Source: Phycisphaeraceae bacterium
GTDB taxonomy: Bacteria > Planctomycetota > Phycisphaerae > Phycisphaerales > UBA1924
Length of the DNA: 64,000 nucleotides
Assembly (NCBI GenBank): GCA_019636555.1
Contig: JAHBXH010000001.1
Span: 1,302,001 to 1,366,000 of the forward strand
Reading direction: 5' to 3'
Of this stretch, positions 16,681 through 25,851 are shown one piece after another. Both the position numbers and the translations under genes were made by a program. Each line of letters starts with the position of its first letter. The first letter of the stretch is position 1. Below the pieces are notes generated by a model. It made no database searches and had not been told where the DNA came from. It saw only the letters and a program-made list of their open reading frames with translations.

Positions 16681-16896
16681 TCAGAGTTGGCGCAGCAGCC
16701 AGAGCAGGTATTCGATCGTGTCAGAAATCGGGCCGCACTGGAGGACCTGCGCGTTGATCTGTTCGGAGGCGGCGCCGAGTGACTGGGCGAGCACCGAAAC
16801 GCAGTACATTCCCACCGATGCCGAAGCCCAGAGCGCTGCGACTCGGCGGCGGCGCGGAGAGATTCCCGGGTGGGACGCAGAATTTTTGTTGGCCAC
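16681..16896 (-). CDS. Possible small membrane protein
   Basis: A 71-residue frame with GTG at 16896 and GGAGG nine bases upstream. A basic N-terminus (ISPRRRRVAAL) precedes one hydrophobic segment (about residues 20-42), and the chain ends in an amphipathic stretch. It resembles no family I recognise. The gene is supported mainly by its ribosome binding site and by lying in the same direction as the holin-like gene upstream. It could be spurious. Confidence 0.35.
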   Translation of the reverse strand: MANKNSASHPGISPRRRRVAALWASASVGMYCVSVLAQSLGAASEQINAQVLQCGPISDTIEYLLWLLRQL

Positions 16897-17010
16897 GGCG
16901 ACGCGCCTCCGATAGACGAAGTGGCTCTCGTGGTCAGTGGACCCACGAGACGAGACATCGCCGTTTCCGTGGCTTCATCAGCGGAGCGCGCTCGTGTCGG
17001 GCCGGTCACA

Positions 17011-17295
17011 TCACCGCGGCGAATTCGGCCGGGGTGTGCCCGCCTCGAATCGTGCAACGAGCAAGTTGTAAAGCCAGGCAAAGATCAGACCGCCAACGGC
17101 GCCGTCGGCGAAGCCCCAGGCCAGACCGATGACGCTGCCGAGGGGGCTGATGTTGAAGCCGCGGTAGACATGGCCGATGAACGTGATTTCGCCGGTAGCG
17201 CCTTCGAAGGCCATGATCCACCAGGCCAGAACGAAGATGCCAAGACCCCAGACGAGCCCGAATGCGAGAGCGGTTGCCTTGATGTTGAGTCGCAT
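17011..17295 (-). CDS. Small two-segment membrane protein resembling bacteriophage-holin-family proteins
   Basis: A 94-residue protein from ATG 17295 with GGAGG five bases upstream. Two hydrophobic segments are seen: ATALAFGLVWGLGIFVLAWW, and a second of similar length after an about 20-residue loop (GSVIGLAWGFADGAVGGLIF). This layout matches small bacterial membrane proteins annotated as holin-like, most of which are not in phages. No phage gene is nearby. The function is unknown. Confidence 0.65.
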   Translation of the reverse strand: MRLNIKATALAFGLVWGLGIFVLAWWIMAFEGATGEITFIGHVYRGFNISPLGSVIGLAWGFADGAVGGLIFAWLYNLLVARFEAGTPRPNSPR

Positions 17296-17675
17296 GCGAT
17301 CCTCCAGAGGTTGTTGAGCGATTCTCCGACGACTTGCATTGCACGCGGAATTCACGGTCACGATAGCGGCTCGATCCTCGAGTGGCGGAAGCGCGAGGGC
17401 CAACCGGCCGACCGCCGACGGCATCGAAAAATGGGAAGCGTCTCACTGCTTGTCGCCGTTGCTTGTGCGTGCAAGCGGATCGCCCATGACGGAGTGGAGA
17501 CCGCGCGCGGGCAGGCCCTCGTCCGGTCTCTCGCAAGGGCTGCAGCTGCGCCATGTGCATCTATCCCGCCGGAGAGCGGAAGAAAGTGTGAAGACTTTCA
17601 TCCGGCACGATAATGGGGGGCAAATCCGGGAACTTTTGTTCCCCGCGTGCGGACAAGGCATCTGAGAATCAACTG
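17296..17675. other. Divergent intergenic region
   Basis: About 380 bases between the holin-like gene (minus) and the sigma factor gene (plus). It should carry promoters for both. No frame here has family resemblance and no clear sigma-70 box pair was found. An autoregulated extracytoplasmic-function promoter could be present but cannot be recognised without knowing its consensus. Confidence 0.4.
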
Positions 17676-18350
17676 ATGATCGAGGAGAAGAGCTATTCGG
17701 TTGGGCGTGCCGGCACGGGAGAAGGTCGTGTCGATTCCGCGCGCGCTGAAACAGAATTGGCGCGTGCCGGAGAGCGGCTGGCGCAGCACGGTGATGTATT
17801 GTGGCGATTCGTGATTGCCCGGACGCGTTCGCACGAAATGGCTGAAGACGTCGTGCAGGAAACGTTTCTCGCGGCGATGGAATCGGAGACGAGCTTTTCG
17901 GGATTGTCTTCCGAGCGAACGTGGCTGCTCGCGATCGCAGCGCACAAAATCGCGGATCAATTCCGCGAGCGGAGAAAGAGCGCCGCGCGGGGAAGGGCCC
18001 TGGAAAGCGAAGATGAACCCGCTGCCGGACCGGGAGGAGGTTCGTTGCACGGCGAATTCACTGCCCGGGGAAAATGGGCCCGGCCGCCGGCGAAATGGGC
18101 CAAATCGCTCGATGATCCCGAGGAGTCGGCAGAATTGCTCGCAGCCTTGCGGAATTGTGTGGGAGAATTGCCGCCGACGCTGGCGGAGGCGATCTGGATG
18201 AGAGACTTACTCGATATTCCTTCGCAGGAGGTGTGCAAGTCGATGGGGGTCACGCCGACCAACTTGTGGTCGCGGACGCACCGGGCCCGCTCCCTCCTCC
18301 GGCGATGCGTCGAGAGAATGCTCGGGCTTGAGAAGGATGGTCGTCGGTGA
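17676..18350 (+). CDS. RNA polymerase sigma factor, ECF-like (sigma-70 family)
   Basis: A 224-residue sigma factor. Region 2 includes LWRFVIARTRSHEMAEDVVQETF, then WLLAIAAHKIADQFRERRK. A variable linker of about 60 residues follows, then region 4 with ELPPTLAEAIWMRDLL and a helix-turn-helix at EVCKSMGVTPTNLWSRTHRA. It would direct RNA polymerase to a small regulon. The next gene, a zinc-binding anti-sigma candidate, overlaps its stop (GTGA), and a sorted spondin-domain protein follows, which may be its target or signal. Confidence 0.88.
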   Translation: MIEEKSYSVGRAGTGEGRVDSARAETELARAGERLAQHGDVLWRFVIARTRSHEMAEDVVQETFLAAMESETSFSGLSSERTWLLAIAAHKIADQFRERRKSAARGRALESEDEPAAGPGGGSLHGEFTARGKWARPPAKWAKSLDDPEESAELLAALRNCVGELPPTLAEAIWMRDLLDIPSQEVCKSMGVTPTNLWSRTHRARSLLRRCVERMLGLEKDGRR

Positions 18351-18634
18351 TTGGATTCTTTCGCGAAGCCGTTCGTATTTTGAGCTTGTCCTGCCGCGAT
18401 CACTCCGCGCTCGCAAGCAGAGAACTCGACGAGCAACTTTCTCCGGCGTTGCGCGCCGTGCACAGGCTCCATCTGGCGTACTGCCGCGACTGCGCCGAAT
18501 TCCGGCGCCAGATCCGTCGCTTGCGCGAGCTCTCGGAACGAATCGATGGATCCGGCGATTTCGGGGACGCCATGCCGGGTGACGTGCGAGAGAGAGTGAT
18601 CAAGCGGGTTGCGCTCGCCGCAGAAAAAAAATAG
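18347..18634 (+). CDS. Putative zinc-finger anti-sigma factor
   Basis: A 95-residue soluble protein whose GTG overlaps the sigma factor stop by four bases. The segment LSCRDHSALASRELDEQL followed by HRLHLAYCRDCAEFRRQ has the His/Cys arrangement (C-x-x-H ... H-x-x-x-C-x-x-C) of zf-HC2 anti-sigma domains. No transmembrane segment follows, so it would act in the cytoplasm. Overlap with a sigma gene is the classic arrangement for such pairs. Confidence 0.75.
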   Translation: MIGFFREAVRILSLSCRDHSALASRELDEQLSPALRAVHRLHLAYCRDCAEFRRQIRRLRELSERIDGSGDFGDAMPGDVRERVIKRVALAAEKK

Positions 18635-18822
18635 AACCCTGCTGCAAGGTGCGGGTGCCGAGCCCGACAAACAACTCGGAGAGGCAAGGCGATTGTGCGT
18701 CCCGCCGAAAGGCCAAGGATGCGGAGATTGCGGGTCGCGCCCGGGCGGAGCTTTCGCGCGTTTCCTGCGAAAGCCCATTCGAGGCCGACACGTTCGCCCT
18801 TCAACATTCATTTGGAGTTCAT

Positions 18823-19611
18823 ATGAAGCGCTTCGAACATGCTCTCGTGTTGTTCGGCATCGGCACTTGTCTTGCGTGCGGTGCTCAGGCCGGCGTTGTT
18901 CAGGTCCGCGTCAAGGTGGAAAGCCTTGTGGGCGCAAACGGCGTCGCGTTTTCGCCGTTTACAGTCGCATTTCACGATGGCAGTTGGGACGCATTCAACA
19001 ATGGCGCCGCGGCGAGTACCGGGATCCAGAACATCGCCGAAACCGGCGACGGCTCTGCATATCTCGCCGCGTTCGGCGCGGCGTACGCGCCCGGAGTTTC
19101 GGGGGTCGTCGCGGCAACCCTCGGCGGGTTTGGTCCCGGGATTTACTTGCCCGGCGCGTCGGGCACATTCGACTTTGCCGTTGATACGGCCGCGAATCGT
19201 TACTTCAGCTTCGGTTCCATGGTGGTGCCGAGCAACGACAGGTTTTTCGGCAACGACTCCGCGACTGCGGTCGCGTTGTTCGATGGTCTCGGAAATTTTC
19301 TGAATCCGATCATCAACCTGAAAGGCAGCGATATCTGGGACGCAGGAACGGAACTCGATGCGCCGTTCGGGTCGGCGTTCATCGCCGGGCAGAGCGCCGG
19401 CGATCACAACGCGCAAGGAGGCGTTGTCGGATTCCACTCGGACTTCAGTGCTTATCTGAATGCGCTGACCGCGGCGGGATACAACTTCACCAATTTGCCG
19501 TCCGCGGGAGACGCGCTGGCTCGCATCACGTTTGAGATCGTTCCGGCTCCGGGAGTTGCGGGCGTCTTTGGATTCGCCGGATTGGCATTCTTGCGGCGTC
19601 GACGCGGCTGA
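18823..19611 (+). CDS. Secreted spondin-domain protein with PEP-CTERM-like sorting tail
   Basis: A 262-residue exported protein. ATG 18823 has GGAG seven bases upstream and opens a signal peptide ending near ACGAQA. The body matches the spondin N domain (VQVRVKVESLVGANGVAFSP, later GSMVVPSNDRFFGND). The C-terminus is a sorting signal: VPAPG, then a hydrophobic stretch, then RRRRG. This is the PEP-CTERM layout with PAPG in place of PEP, suggesting processing by an exosortase. It lies 188 bases downstream of the sigma/anti-sigma pair and is followed by a terminator. Confidence 0.82.
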   Translation: MKRFEHALVLFGIGTCLACGAQAGVVQVRVKVESLVGANGVAFSPFTVAFHDGSWDAFNNGAAASTGIQNIAETGDGSAYLAAFGAAYAPGVSGVVAATLGGFGPGIYLPGASGTFDFAVDTAANRYFSFGSMVVPSNDRFFGNDSATAVALFDGLGNFLNPIINLKGSDIWDAGTELDAPFGSAFIAGQSAGDHNAQGGVVGFHSDFSAYLNALTAAGYNFTNLPSAGDALARITFEIVPAPGVAGVFGFAGLAFLRRRRG

Positions 19612-19640
19612 GCGGAAGGGCCGGTCTTTCTCCATGTGTG

Positions 19641-19678
19641 GACCCCGCGTGCAGCGAGCGCGCGGGGTCTTTGTTGTT
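19641..19678 (+). terminator. Rho-independent terminator after the spondin gene
   Basis: A GACCCCGCG/CGCGGGGTC stem (19641-19649 with 19661-19669) is followed by TTTGTTGTT. Confidence 0.8.
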
Positions 19679-19758
19679 CAGGCCCCAGCGCCGATGAACG
19701 AGTCCGTCGGAATCTGCCGCAGTGTGTGCACAAAGCCGGTCGATAGACTCTCGGCACG

Positions 19759-20742
19759 TTGCTTCAGAACTTTCTTCAATTCCTCGGCGGGCTTGTGCTG
19801 CTGATCGTCGGCGGAAGGCTTCTTGTCTCGGCTTCGGTCGACACCGCCAAACGGTTGAGGGTGTCTCCTTTAGTTGTTGGATTGACGCTTGTGGCATGGG
19901 GGACGAGCGCTCCGGAACTGGCGCTGAACCTTGTGAGCGCGGGGAAAGGGCGCGGCAATCTTGCCCTCGGCAACGTGGTGGGGGCGAACATCTGCAATAT
20001 GGCGCTGGTGCTGGGCTTGTGCGCGTTGATCCGGCCGCTTCTTGTCACCGAACGACTGGTGCGTGTTGAAATCTTGCTGAACGCGGCGGTGCTCGGTTTC
20101 ATGGCGTTTCTTGGGTTAGCGAGCGGGTTTCAGCCGTGGGAAGCGGGGCTGATGCTCGGGGTCTTCGGCGCGTACAGCATGTGGACCATCATGGCGGCCT
20201 TACGCCAGGGTGATCGGAAGAACGCGCCGAAGGACCCCAAGGGCCTTGCGGAAGATCCGGCGCGCGTGCCCAGCCCGATGAGCTGGGTGATGATCGGAAC
20301 GTGCTTCATCGGCGGGCTCGCGCTGCTCTCGTTCGGTGGTTCGCTGGCAAGCGACGGCGCTTCGGGAATCGCCATCGCGATGGGTATTCCCTCGGCGGTC
20401 GTCGGGGTGACGATCGTGTCAATCGGAACGACGCTTCCGGAGATGATGACCGGCGTTCTTGCCGTGCGCAAGGGGCAAACAGACCTCGCGATGGGCAATG
20501 CGATCGGCTCGTGTCTCTTTAACGCGGGAGCGATCTTCGGAATCGTGGGGCTGTTATCGCCGCCGGTGGCCGACGGTACGTTGCTCATTCCGCTCGGTTA
20601 CATGGGAATACTGGCAATCGCGCTCATTCCGATCAGCCGCACTTTCGGGAGAAAAGTATCGAGGCTGGAGGGCGGAGTGCTGCTCGCGTCGTATGCGGCA
20701 TTTCTCACTCTTTCGACGGTGCTTGTCCAGCACCAAAAATGA
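19759..20742 (+). CDS. Calcium/sodium antiporter family protein (CaCA, YrbG-like; TTG start)
   Basis: A 327-residue inner-membrane exchanger with two inverted halves. The alpha repeats are GTSAPELALNLVSAGKGRGN...NVVGANICN and GTTLPEMMTGVLAVRKGQTD...NAIGSCLFN, each with the Glu that binds the ion. About ten hydrophobic segments are present. TTG 19759 is the only start giving a full first helix; its ribosome binding site is weak. It would exchange Ca2+ or another cation for Na+ or H+. Confidence 0.88.
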   Translation: MLQNFLQFLGGLVLLIVGGRLLVSASVDTAKRLRVSPLVVGLTLVAWGTSAPELALNLVSAGKGRGNLALGNVVGANICNMALVLGLCALIRPLLVTERLVRVEILLNAAVLGFMAFLGLASGFQPWEAGLMLGVFGAYSMWTIMAALRQGDRKNAPKDPKGLAEDPARVPSPMSWVMIGTCFIGGLALLSFGGSLASDGASGIAIAMGIPSAVVGVTIVSIGTTLPEMMTGVLAVRKGQTDLAMGNAIGSCLFNAGAIFGIVGLLSPPVADGTLLIPLGYMGILAIALIPISRTFGRKVSRLEGGVLLASYAAFLTLSTVLVQHQK

Positions 20743-20806
20743 GTCGGCGTCGGTGTCGTGCAAGACGGCCGAGTGCAAAACGCCGATATCGTGGATGGGA
20801 ATCTCT

Positions 20807-21397
20807 ATGACCGTTCAGCCTTCTCAACCCGCCGCGGTCGGACCGCTCTCGACGGAACATCTGAACGAGATATCGGCGGCACAAAGGCGATCAAAGAAGA
20901 TACTGCGCGCCGCGGGTATCGCGGCGTTCAGCGGCTGGTCGATGGTGATCTTTGCGGTTGTCACTCTGATGTTTGCAATCATGAGTGACTGGAGCGCGTG
21001 GGCGATCGGGATCGGCCTGGCGCTCTGCGGAGTCAACGAGCTGCGCGGCGGCGCACTTTTGCGAAGAATGGAAGCGCGCGGCGCGCGAGTGCTCGGATGG
21101 AATCAGATTTTTCTTGGCGCGCTCATCATCGGGTATGCGCTCTGGTCGCTCCGCAGCGCGATCGGGAATCCGGCGCTCAACTCGATGATGCAGGGCACCG
21201 GCGATCCGCAGATCGACGCGCTCGCGTCGCAATTGACGGTTGCGGTGACATGGGGTCTGTACGGTTCGATGGCGGTGGTGGGGCTCGTTGTGCCGGGGCT
21301 TACCGCGATCTATTACTTCACTCGAGGACCGCTTGTGACGCGATTCTGTCGTGAAACCCCGGAATGGGTCGTCGAGGTGATTCGTCGGCGTGGATAA
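20807..21397 (+). CDS. Four-segment membrane protein of unknown function
   Basis: A 196-residue protein. A polar N-terminus of about 35 residues (QPSQPAAVGPLSTEHLNEI) precedes four hydrophobic segments and a basic C-terminal tail. No family recognised. ATG 20807 has GGATGGGA upstream; ATG 20795 is an alternative. It follows the antiporter by 64 bases in the same direction and may share its transcript. Confidence 0.7.
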   Translation: MTVQPSQPAAVGPLSTEHLNEISAAQRRSKKILRAAGIAAFSGWSMVIFAVVTLMFAIMSDWSAWAIGIGLALCGVNELRGGALLRRMEARGARVLGWNQIFLGALIIGYALWSLRSAIGNPALNSMMQGTGDPQIDALASQLTVAVTWGLYGSMAVVGLVVPGLTAIYYFTRGPLVTRFCRETPEWVVEVIRRRG

Positions 21398-21645
21398 GGG
21401 GTTTGCCCAACGGGTAGCCGGCTTTGTCTTCTGGCTGGAACGGAGCCGATCTCCACGCAAAAAAGCGCGACCGGTAATTCTGCGTACGCACAGGCGAACC
21501 CGGCGGTCAGCCGATCAGTAAGGGTGGTCGAAGCAGAGGAGGCGCACTTGGTGCGCGAGGCTTTGATCGAGGATGATGGCACTTGCCGGGGTTCACGATT
21601 ACCGGCCCTAAAGTTCGCCCACACGCTCTTACGAGGATTTACCCC

Positions 21646-23487
21646 ATGTGCGGAATCGTCGCGTATATCGGTGGCAAACCGGCCCAGTCCTATTTGATCG
21701 AGGGCCTGAAGCGGCTCGAGTATCGCGGTTATGACTCCGCAGGACTGGCAATCCTCGAACAGGGCAAGCTGAATGTTGTCAAGGCGGTTGGACGCGTTGC
21801 CAATCTGGAAGACAAGATCGAGGACGCCGGCGGCTTTCGCGGCACAGTCGGGATTGCACACACCCGCTGGGCGACGCACGGCGGCGTGACCGAGATCAAC
21901 GCTCACCCGCACACCGATGACCGGAACGGGATCGCGCTGATCCACAACGGCATCATCGAAAACTACGCGGCGCTCAAGACCTATCTCGAGGAAAAGGGTC
22001 ACAAGTTCCAGAGCCAGACCGACACCGAAGTGCTCGCGATGCTGATCGGCGAGTTGTACGCGCCGCAAGAAGGTGTGGACCTCGAAGCCGCGGTGCAGGC
22101 GGCGCTCCGCGAGGTGACCGGCGCGTACGCGATCGCCGTGATCTGCGAAAAGGAGCCCGATGTTCTTGTGGTTGCGCGCAAGGGATCTCCCCTCATGGTT
22201 GGCGTGGGCGCCGGCGAATATGTCGTCGCGTCCGACGCTTCGGCGATCGTGAGCCACACGACGCAGGCGTTCGTGCTCGACGACTACAACGTCGTGAAGA
22301 TCACTCGCCAGGGTTTCCGCACCAGCACGATCCACAATGTGCCGGTGACGAGCAAGATCATGCAGCTCGAGCTCGAGCTTCAGGAGATCGAGCTCGGCGG
22401 ATTCAGCCACTTCATGCAGAAGGAAATCTTCGAGCAGCCCAAGGCGATCTCGAACTGCATCCGAGGGCGACTGAACATCGATGAGGGTCGGATTCACCTC
22501 GGCGGCGTGGGAGGATTCAGTAAGGAACTATCCAAAACCGCGCGAATCGTGCTGACGGCGCAGGGAACAGCGCTGCACGCCGCGATGATCGGCGAATACC
22601 TGTTCGAGGACCTCGCGAAAATCTCGTCGGTTGCGGAATACGCGAGCGAGTTCCGCTATCGCAATCCGATCGTGGAAGAGAACACGCTCGTCATCGCGGT
22701 GAGCCAATCGGGAGAGACGGCCGACACATTTGCGGCGTTGCAGGAAGCCAAGGAGCGCGGTGCGCTCGCGATGGGCGTGGTGAACGTGGTCGGCTCTTCG
22801 ATCGCGCGCGAAACCGATGCGGGTGTTTACCTTCGGGTTGGCCCGGAAATCGGGGTCGCGAGCACGAAGGCGTTCACAGGTCAGGTCGCGGTGCTCTCGA
22901 TGCTCGCGATGTACATGGGGCGAAAGCGCTTTATGAGCGCGGACCAGTGCCGCGATTTGATGAAGGACATGCAGCGCGTCCCCGGCCTGATCGAACGCAT
23001 CTGCGAGCAGGACGCCCGGATCAAGAAGATCACCGAAAAGTACATTCATCGCGAAAACTGGCTGTTCCTCGGGCGCGGGTACAACTACCCGACCGCGCTC
23101 GAAGGCGCACTCAAGCTCAAGGAAATCTCGTACATCCACGCCGAGGGAATGCCCGCGGCGGAGATGAAGCACGGCCCGATCGCGCTGATTAACGACGGCA
23201 TGCCTGCCGTGTTCATCGCGAACAAAGGCAGGCAGTACGAGAAGGTGATGAGCAACATCCAGGAAGTGCGAAGCCGCGGCGGGCACGTCATCGCGGTCGC
23301 CACCGAGGGAGACAAGGACATCACGAAATATGCCGAGGATGTCATGTACATCCCGGAGATTCCGGAATGCCTGAGCCCGATGCTGGCGGTCGTGCCGCTC
23401 CAGCTTCTCGCATATCACGCTGCCGTGCTGCGTGGGCATGACGTGGACAAGCCGCGCAACCTGGCCAAGAGCGTGACGGTGGAATGA
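21646..23487 (+). CDS. glmS: Glutamine--fructose-6-phosphate aminotransferase (isomerizing)
   Basis: A 613-residue enzyme making glucosamine-6-phosphate for peptidoglycan and lipopolysaccharide. The mature chain starts MCGIVAYIGG, so the glutaminase nucleophile is Cys2. The glutaminase domain occupies about residues 1-240 with HTRWATHGG and HNGIIENY. Two SIS domains follow (SQSGETADT near residue 360; the EGALKLKEISYIHAE region near 485). The C-terminus KPRNLAKSVTVE is canonical. ATG 21646 is fixed by Cys2; AGGA lies upstream. No glmS ribozyme was seen in the 250-base upstream gap. Confidence 0.97.
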   Translation: MCGIVAYIGGKPAQSYLIEGLKRLEYRGYDSAGLAILEQGKLNVVKAVGRVANLEDKIEDAGGFRGTVGIAHTRWATHGGVTEINAHPHTDDRNGIALIHNGIIENYAALKTYLEEKGHKFQSQTDTEVLAMLIGELYAPQEGVDLEAAVQAALREVTGAYAIAVICEKEPDVLVVARKGSPLMVGVGAGEYVVASDASAIVSHTTQAFVLDDYNVVKITRQGFRTSTIHNVPVTSKIMQLELELQEIELGGFSHFMQKEIFEQPKAISNCIRGRLNIDEGRIHLGGVGGFSKELSKTARIVLTAQGTALHAAMIGEYLFEDLAKISSVAEYASEFRYRNPIVEENTLVIAVSQSGETADTFAALQEAKERGALAMGVVNVVGSSIARETDAGVYLRVGPEIGVASTKAFTGQVAVLSMLAMYMGRKRFMSADQCRDLMKDMQRVPGLIERICEQDARIKKITEKYIHRENWLFLGRGYNYPTALEGALKLKEISYIHAEGMPAAEMKHGPIALINDGMPAVFIANKGRQYEKVMSNIQEVRSRGGHVIAVATEGDKDITKYAEDVMYIPEIPECLSPMLAVVPLQLLAYHAAVLRGHDVDKPRNLAKSVTVE

Positions 23488-23594
23488 TTTGTCGGCTCGG
23501 CATTTTGCCTACGGCAAACCTCCGATAGCTCATGCGCCCCAGGGGCCGATATTCGGTCTTGACCATGTAACCGAGTCCCTACGAACGGCACGGA

Positions 23595-24044
23595 ATGGCA
23601 TATGACGTGCCGTGTCCTGTCATGGGCGCGCACCGGGAAGCCGATTTGCTGACCATGCATCCTCGAAAGTTTGGAAGGGTGGTCTGCCAATTCGTGGGCA
23701 CGTCGCTGGGCGACGTCGTAGACATGTCTGCGGGAGGAATGCGGGTCTCGGCGGCGGCCGCAGCCCCGGTCAAGGTGGACGATGTGGTGCAATTGAAATT
23801 GGTCGGGATCTCTGAAGTCGTCTTTGTGCGCTGCCGGGTCGCGTGGGTCAAAGAGTCGGCCGGCAAGCAAGGTTGGACCGCGCGGCTCAAGCGGCTGGTA
23901 GGGGGGACGCGCCGCGAGATCGGCCTTGAATTCTTCGAGCTGACTCCTGAAGCGCGCAGGGTGATCGGAGAGATCGGTGCCGCGGCGGGCAAAAACGAAA
24001 CCATCCGTCCCGACATCGAACGTTTCCGCGAACAGGCCGCATGA
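23595..24044 (+). CDS. PilZ-domain protein
   Basis: A 149-residue protein with a PilZ beta-barrel. A basic motif (HPRKFGRVVC) and the signature DMSAGGMRV at about residues 48-56 correspond to the two parts that bind cyclic di-GMP. The basic motif is shorter than the usual RxxxR, so binding is uncertain. The C-terminal part contains IGLEFFELTPEARR, a common PilZ ending. It would be a cytoplasmic c-di-GMP effector. Confidence 0.75.
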   Translation: MAYDVPCPVMGAHREADLLTMHPRKFGRVVCQFVGTSLGDVVDMSAGGMRVSAAAAAPVKVDDVVQLKLVGISEVVFVRCRVAWVKESAGKQGWTARLKRLVGGTRREIGLEFFELTPEARRVIGEIGAAAGKNETIRPDIERFREQAA

Positions 24045-24106
24045 GCGCATCGACAATGTGAACTTGTCCTCGGGCGGACCGGGCTTGAGTGCGGTACGCT
24101 TGTCGC

Positions 24107-25288
24107 GTGATTGACCGGACTCGACTACTTGAATCGATGGCGTGGGCTTTGGCGATCGTTTGCATCGCGTCGCGCGCGCACGCCCAGAACACGCTCAGGC
24201 TTGATGCGGATGGGAATTGGGTCCCTGCGGACACGACTCCCGATCCTTCGAGCGACGAAGGCGTGATGAATCGGGCGCGGAAGCAGCTCGCGGAAAACAA
24301 GCCGCAGGGCGCGCTCGCGCTGCTGGACAGCTGGATCAAGCGCAACGCGGCGCAGGACAAGCCGGAAACGGCGGAAGCCCTCCTGCGCCGGGGCGATGCC
24401 AAATTGGCGCTCAAGGACGAGTACGAGGCGCTCTACGACTACGAGCGCGTGATCAAGGAATACCCGGGCACGCCCCAGTTTGTAACCGCGCTCGAACGGG
24501 AACTCGAGATCGGGCTCATGTATCTGAACGGGCTTCGCAAGAAGACGTGGGGATTGCGGATTGATAACGCGACTCGCATCGGCGAGGAACTGCTGATCCG
24601 CGTGCAGGAGCGCGCCCCCGGAAGCCAGCTGGCGCAACGCGCCGCGATCGAACTCGCGAACTATTACTACCGGGTGCGTGACCTCCGTATGGCGGCCGAG
24701 GCCTACGACATTTTTCTTGCGAACTTTCCGACCAGCGAGTATCGCGAACTGGCGATGGAACGGCGCGTGTTTGCGAACATCGGCCGCTACAAGGGACCGC
24801 GGTACGACGCCTCGGGGTTGATCGAAGCCCAGTATCTGGTGCGTGACTTTGCCGCTCGGTATCCCAAGTCGGCGGAAGACATCGGGATGAACGATGCGCT
24901 GATCGCGCGGCTGGACGAATCCGCGGCGGATCAGATGTTCGAGACCGCGAACTGGTATATGAGACGGGGTGATGTCGTTTCGGCCCGCTACACGATGAAG
25001 CGACTCATCCAGAAGCACCCGGACACGGTCGCGGCGGACGAAACGCGCGTGATCTTCAAGCAGAAGAACTGGGAACTGCCGGCGGCACGCGTCAAAAGGT
25101 CAGAGGACGATGCCGATTCGGCCGGCGCGCCCGAGACTTCTTCATCCTCCGAAGGCACGCTGAAGATCGAAGGGAAGAAGCCAATCAATCCCGATGCGGC
25201 GATCCGCAACGACCCTCCCAGTCCTGCGACACCTCCGGCGGAACCGCCGGCGCCTGTCGAGAATCCGCCCCAGGAGCAGCCCAAGTGA
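24107..25288 (+). CDS. BamD-like TPR protein (outer-membrane assembly)
   Basis: A 393-residue exported protein. The signal peptide (SMAWALAIVCIASRAHAQ) is followed by TPR-like helical repeats (residues about 50-310) such as AEALLRRGDAKLALKDEYEALYDYE, the layout of outer-membrane assembly lipoprotein BamD/YfiO. There is no lipobox. A Pro-rich tail ends the chain. GTG 24107 was chosen; GTG 24089 is possible. Its stop overlaps the next gene, an LptE-like lipoprotein, so the two form an envelope-biogenesis pair. Confidence 0.75.
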   Translation: MIDRTRLLESMAWALAIVCIASRAHAQNTLRLDADGNWVPADTTPDPSSDEGVMNRARKQLAENKPQGALALLDSWIKRNAAQDKPETAEALLRRGDAKLALKDEYEALYDYERVIKEYPGTPQFVTALERELEIGLMYLNGLRKKTWGLRIDNATRIGEELLIRVQERAPGSQLAQRAAIELANYYYRVRDLRMAAEAYDIFLANFPTSEYRELAMERRVFANIGRYKGPRYDASGLIEAQYLVRDFAARYPKSAEDIGMNDALIARLDESAADQMFETANWYMRRGDVVSARYTMKRLIQKHPDTVAADETRVIFKQKNWELPAARVKRSEDDADSAGAPETSSSSEGTLKIEGKKPINPDAAIRNDPPSPATPPAEPPAPVENPPQEQPK

Positions 25289-25806
25289 CGTCCGAACGGT
25301 GGAATGTAGCAATGCTGATTGCCGCGACGCTCACGCTTTGCGGATGTTCCTCTGATCCGACCAAGGGCTACTCGTTTCACAACACCTACGACACGGAAAC
25401 ACGCACGATTCAAGTGCCGGTATTCCAGAACAAGACGTACTACAAGGGTGTCGAGTCGGAACTGAGCGAAGCGATCATCAAGGAGATCCAGAACAAAACG
25501 CCGTGGATCATCGATCCCTCGCCCGCGGCGGATACTTCGCTCAACGGGACGATCACCAGCGTGCAACTCCGGCGCACCGCGACCGACCCGAGCGGCTACG
25601 TGCAGGAGCTCGGCTACATCATCACGGTCGATTTTGAATGGGTGGACAATACCACCGGCAAGACGATTGTCGGCAGGCGGAACTTCAGCGGCGCCGATAC
25701 GTTTGTGCCGACTCGTGGCGTCAGTGAGAAAATCGAATACGGACAGACTTCGGCGGCTCAGCGCATGGCGAAGGACATCGTTTCTGAACTCCGCACGCAA
25801 TGGTGA
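25285..25806 (+). CDS. LptE-like lipoprotein (lipopolysaccharide assembly)
   Basis: A 173-residue lipoprotein. Lipobox LCGC places the lipidated Cys at residue 21. The chain then reads GYSFHNTYDTETRTIQVPVF and QNKTYYKGVESELSEAIIKE, the beginning of the LptE family (plug of the LptD translocon), with an alpha/beta core of typical size. GTG 25285 overlaps the preceding TGA by four bases and has GGAG upstream. It supports a diderm envelope with a lipopolysaccharide export path. LptD is not in the window. Confidence 0.78.
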   Translation: MTSERWNVAMLIAATLTLCGCSSDPTKGYSFHNTYDTETRTIQVPVFQNKTYYKGVESELSEAIIKEIQNKTPWIIDPSPAADTSLNGTITSVQLRRTATDPSGYVQELGYIITVDFEWVDNTTGKTIVGRRNFSGADTFVPTRGVSEKIEYGQTSAAQRMAKDIVSELRTQW

Positions 25807-25836
25807 GCAGCTTTGCGCCCGTGCACGCCGCGAATC

Positions 25837-25851
25837 TGGCACGCCAATTGC
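25837..25851 (+). promoter_or_regulatory. Candidate sigma-54 (-24/-12) promoter upstream of ftsH
   Basis: TGGCACGCCAATTGC matches the RpoN consensus TGGCACG-N4-TTGC, with exactly ten bases between the GG and GC dinucleotides. It lies 31 bases after the lptE stop and about 250 bases before the ftsH start. A chance match in high-GC DNA is possible. Confidence 0.4.

Noticed and set aside
21398..21645. glmS ribozyme in the gap before glmS
   Set aside because: The conserved core and the cleavage-site pairing of the ribozyme could not be found; only a short GCGCAC/GTGCGC stem is present.
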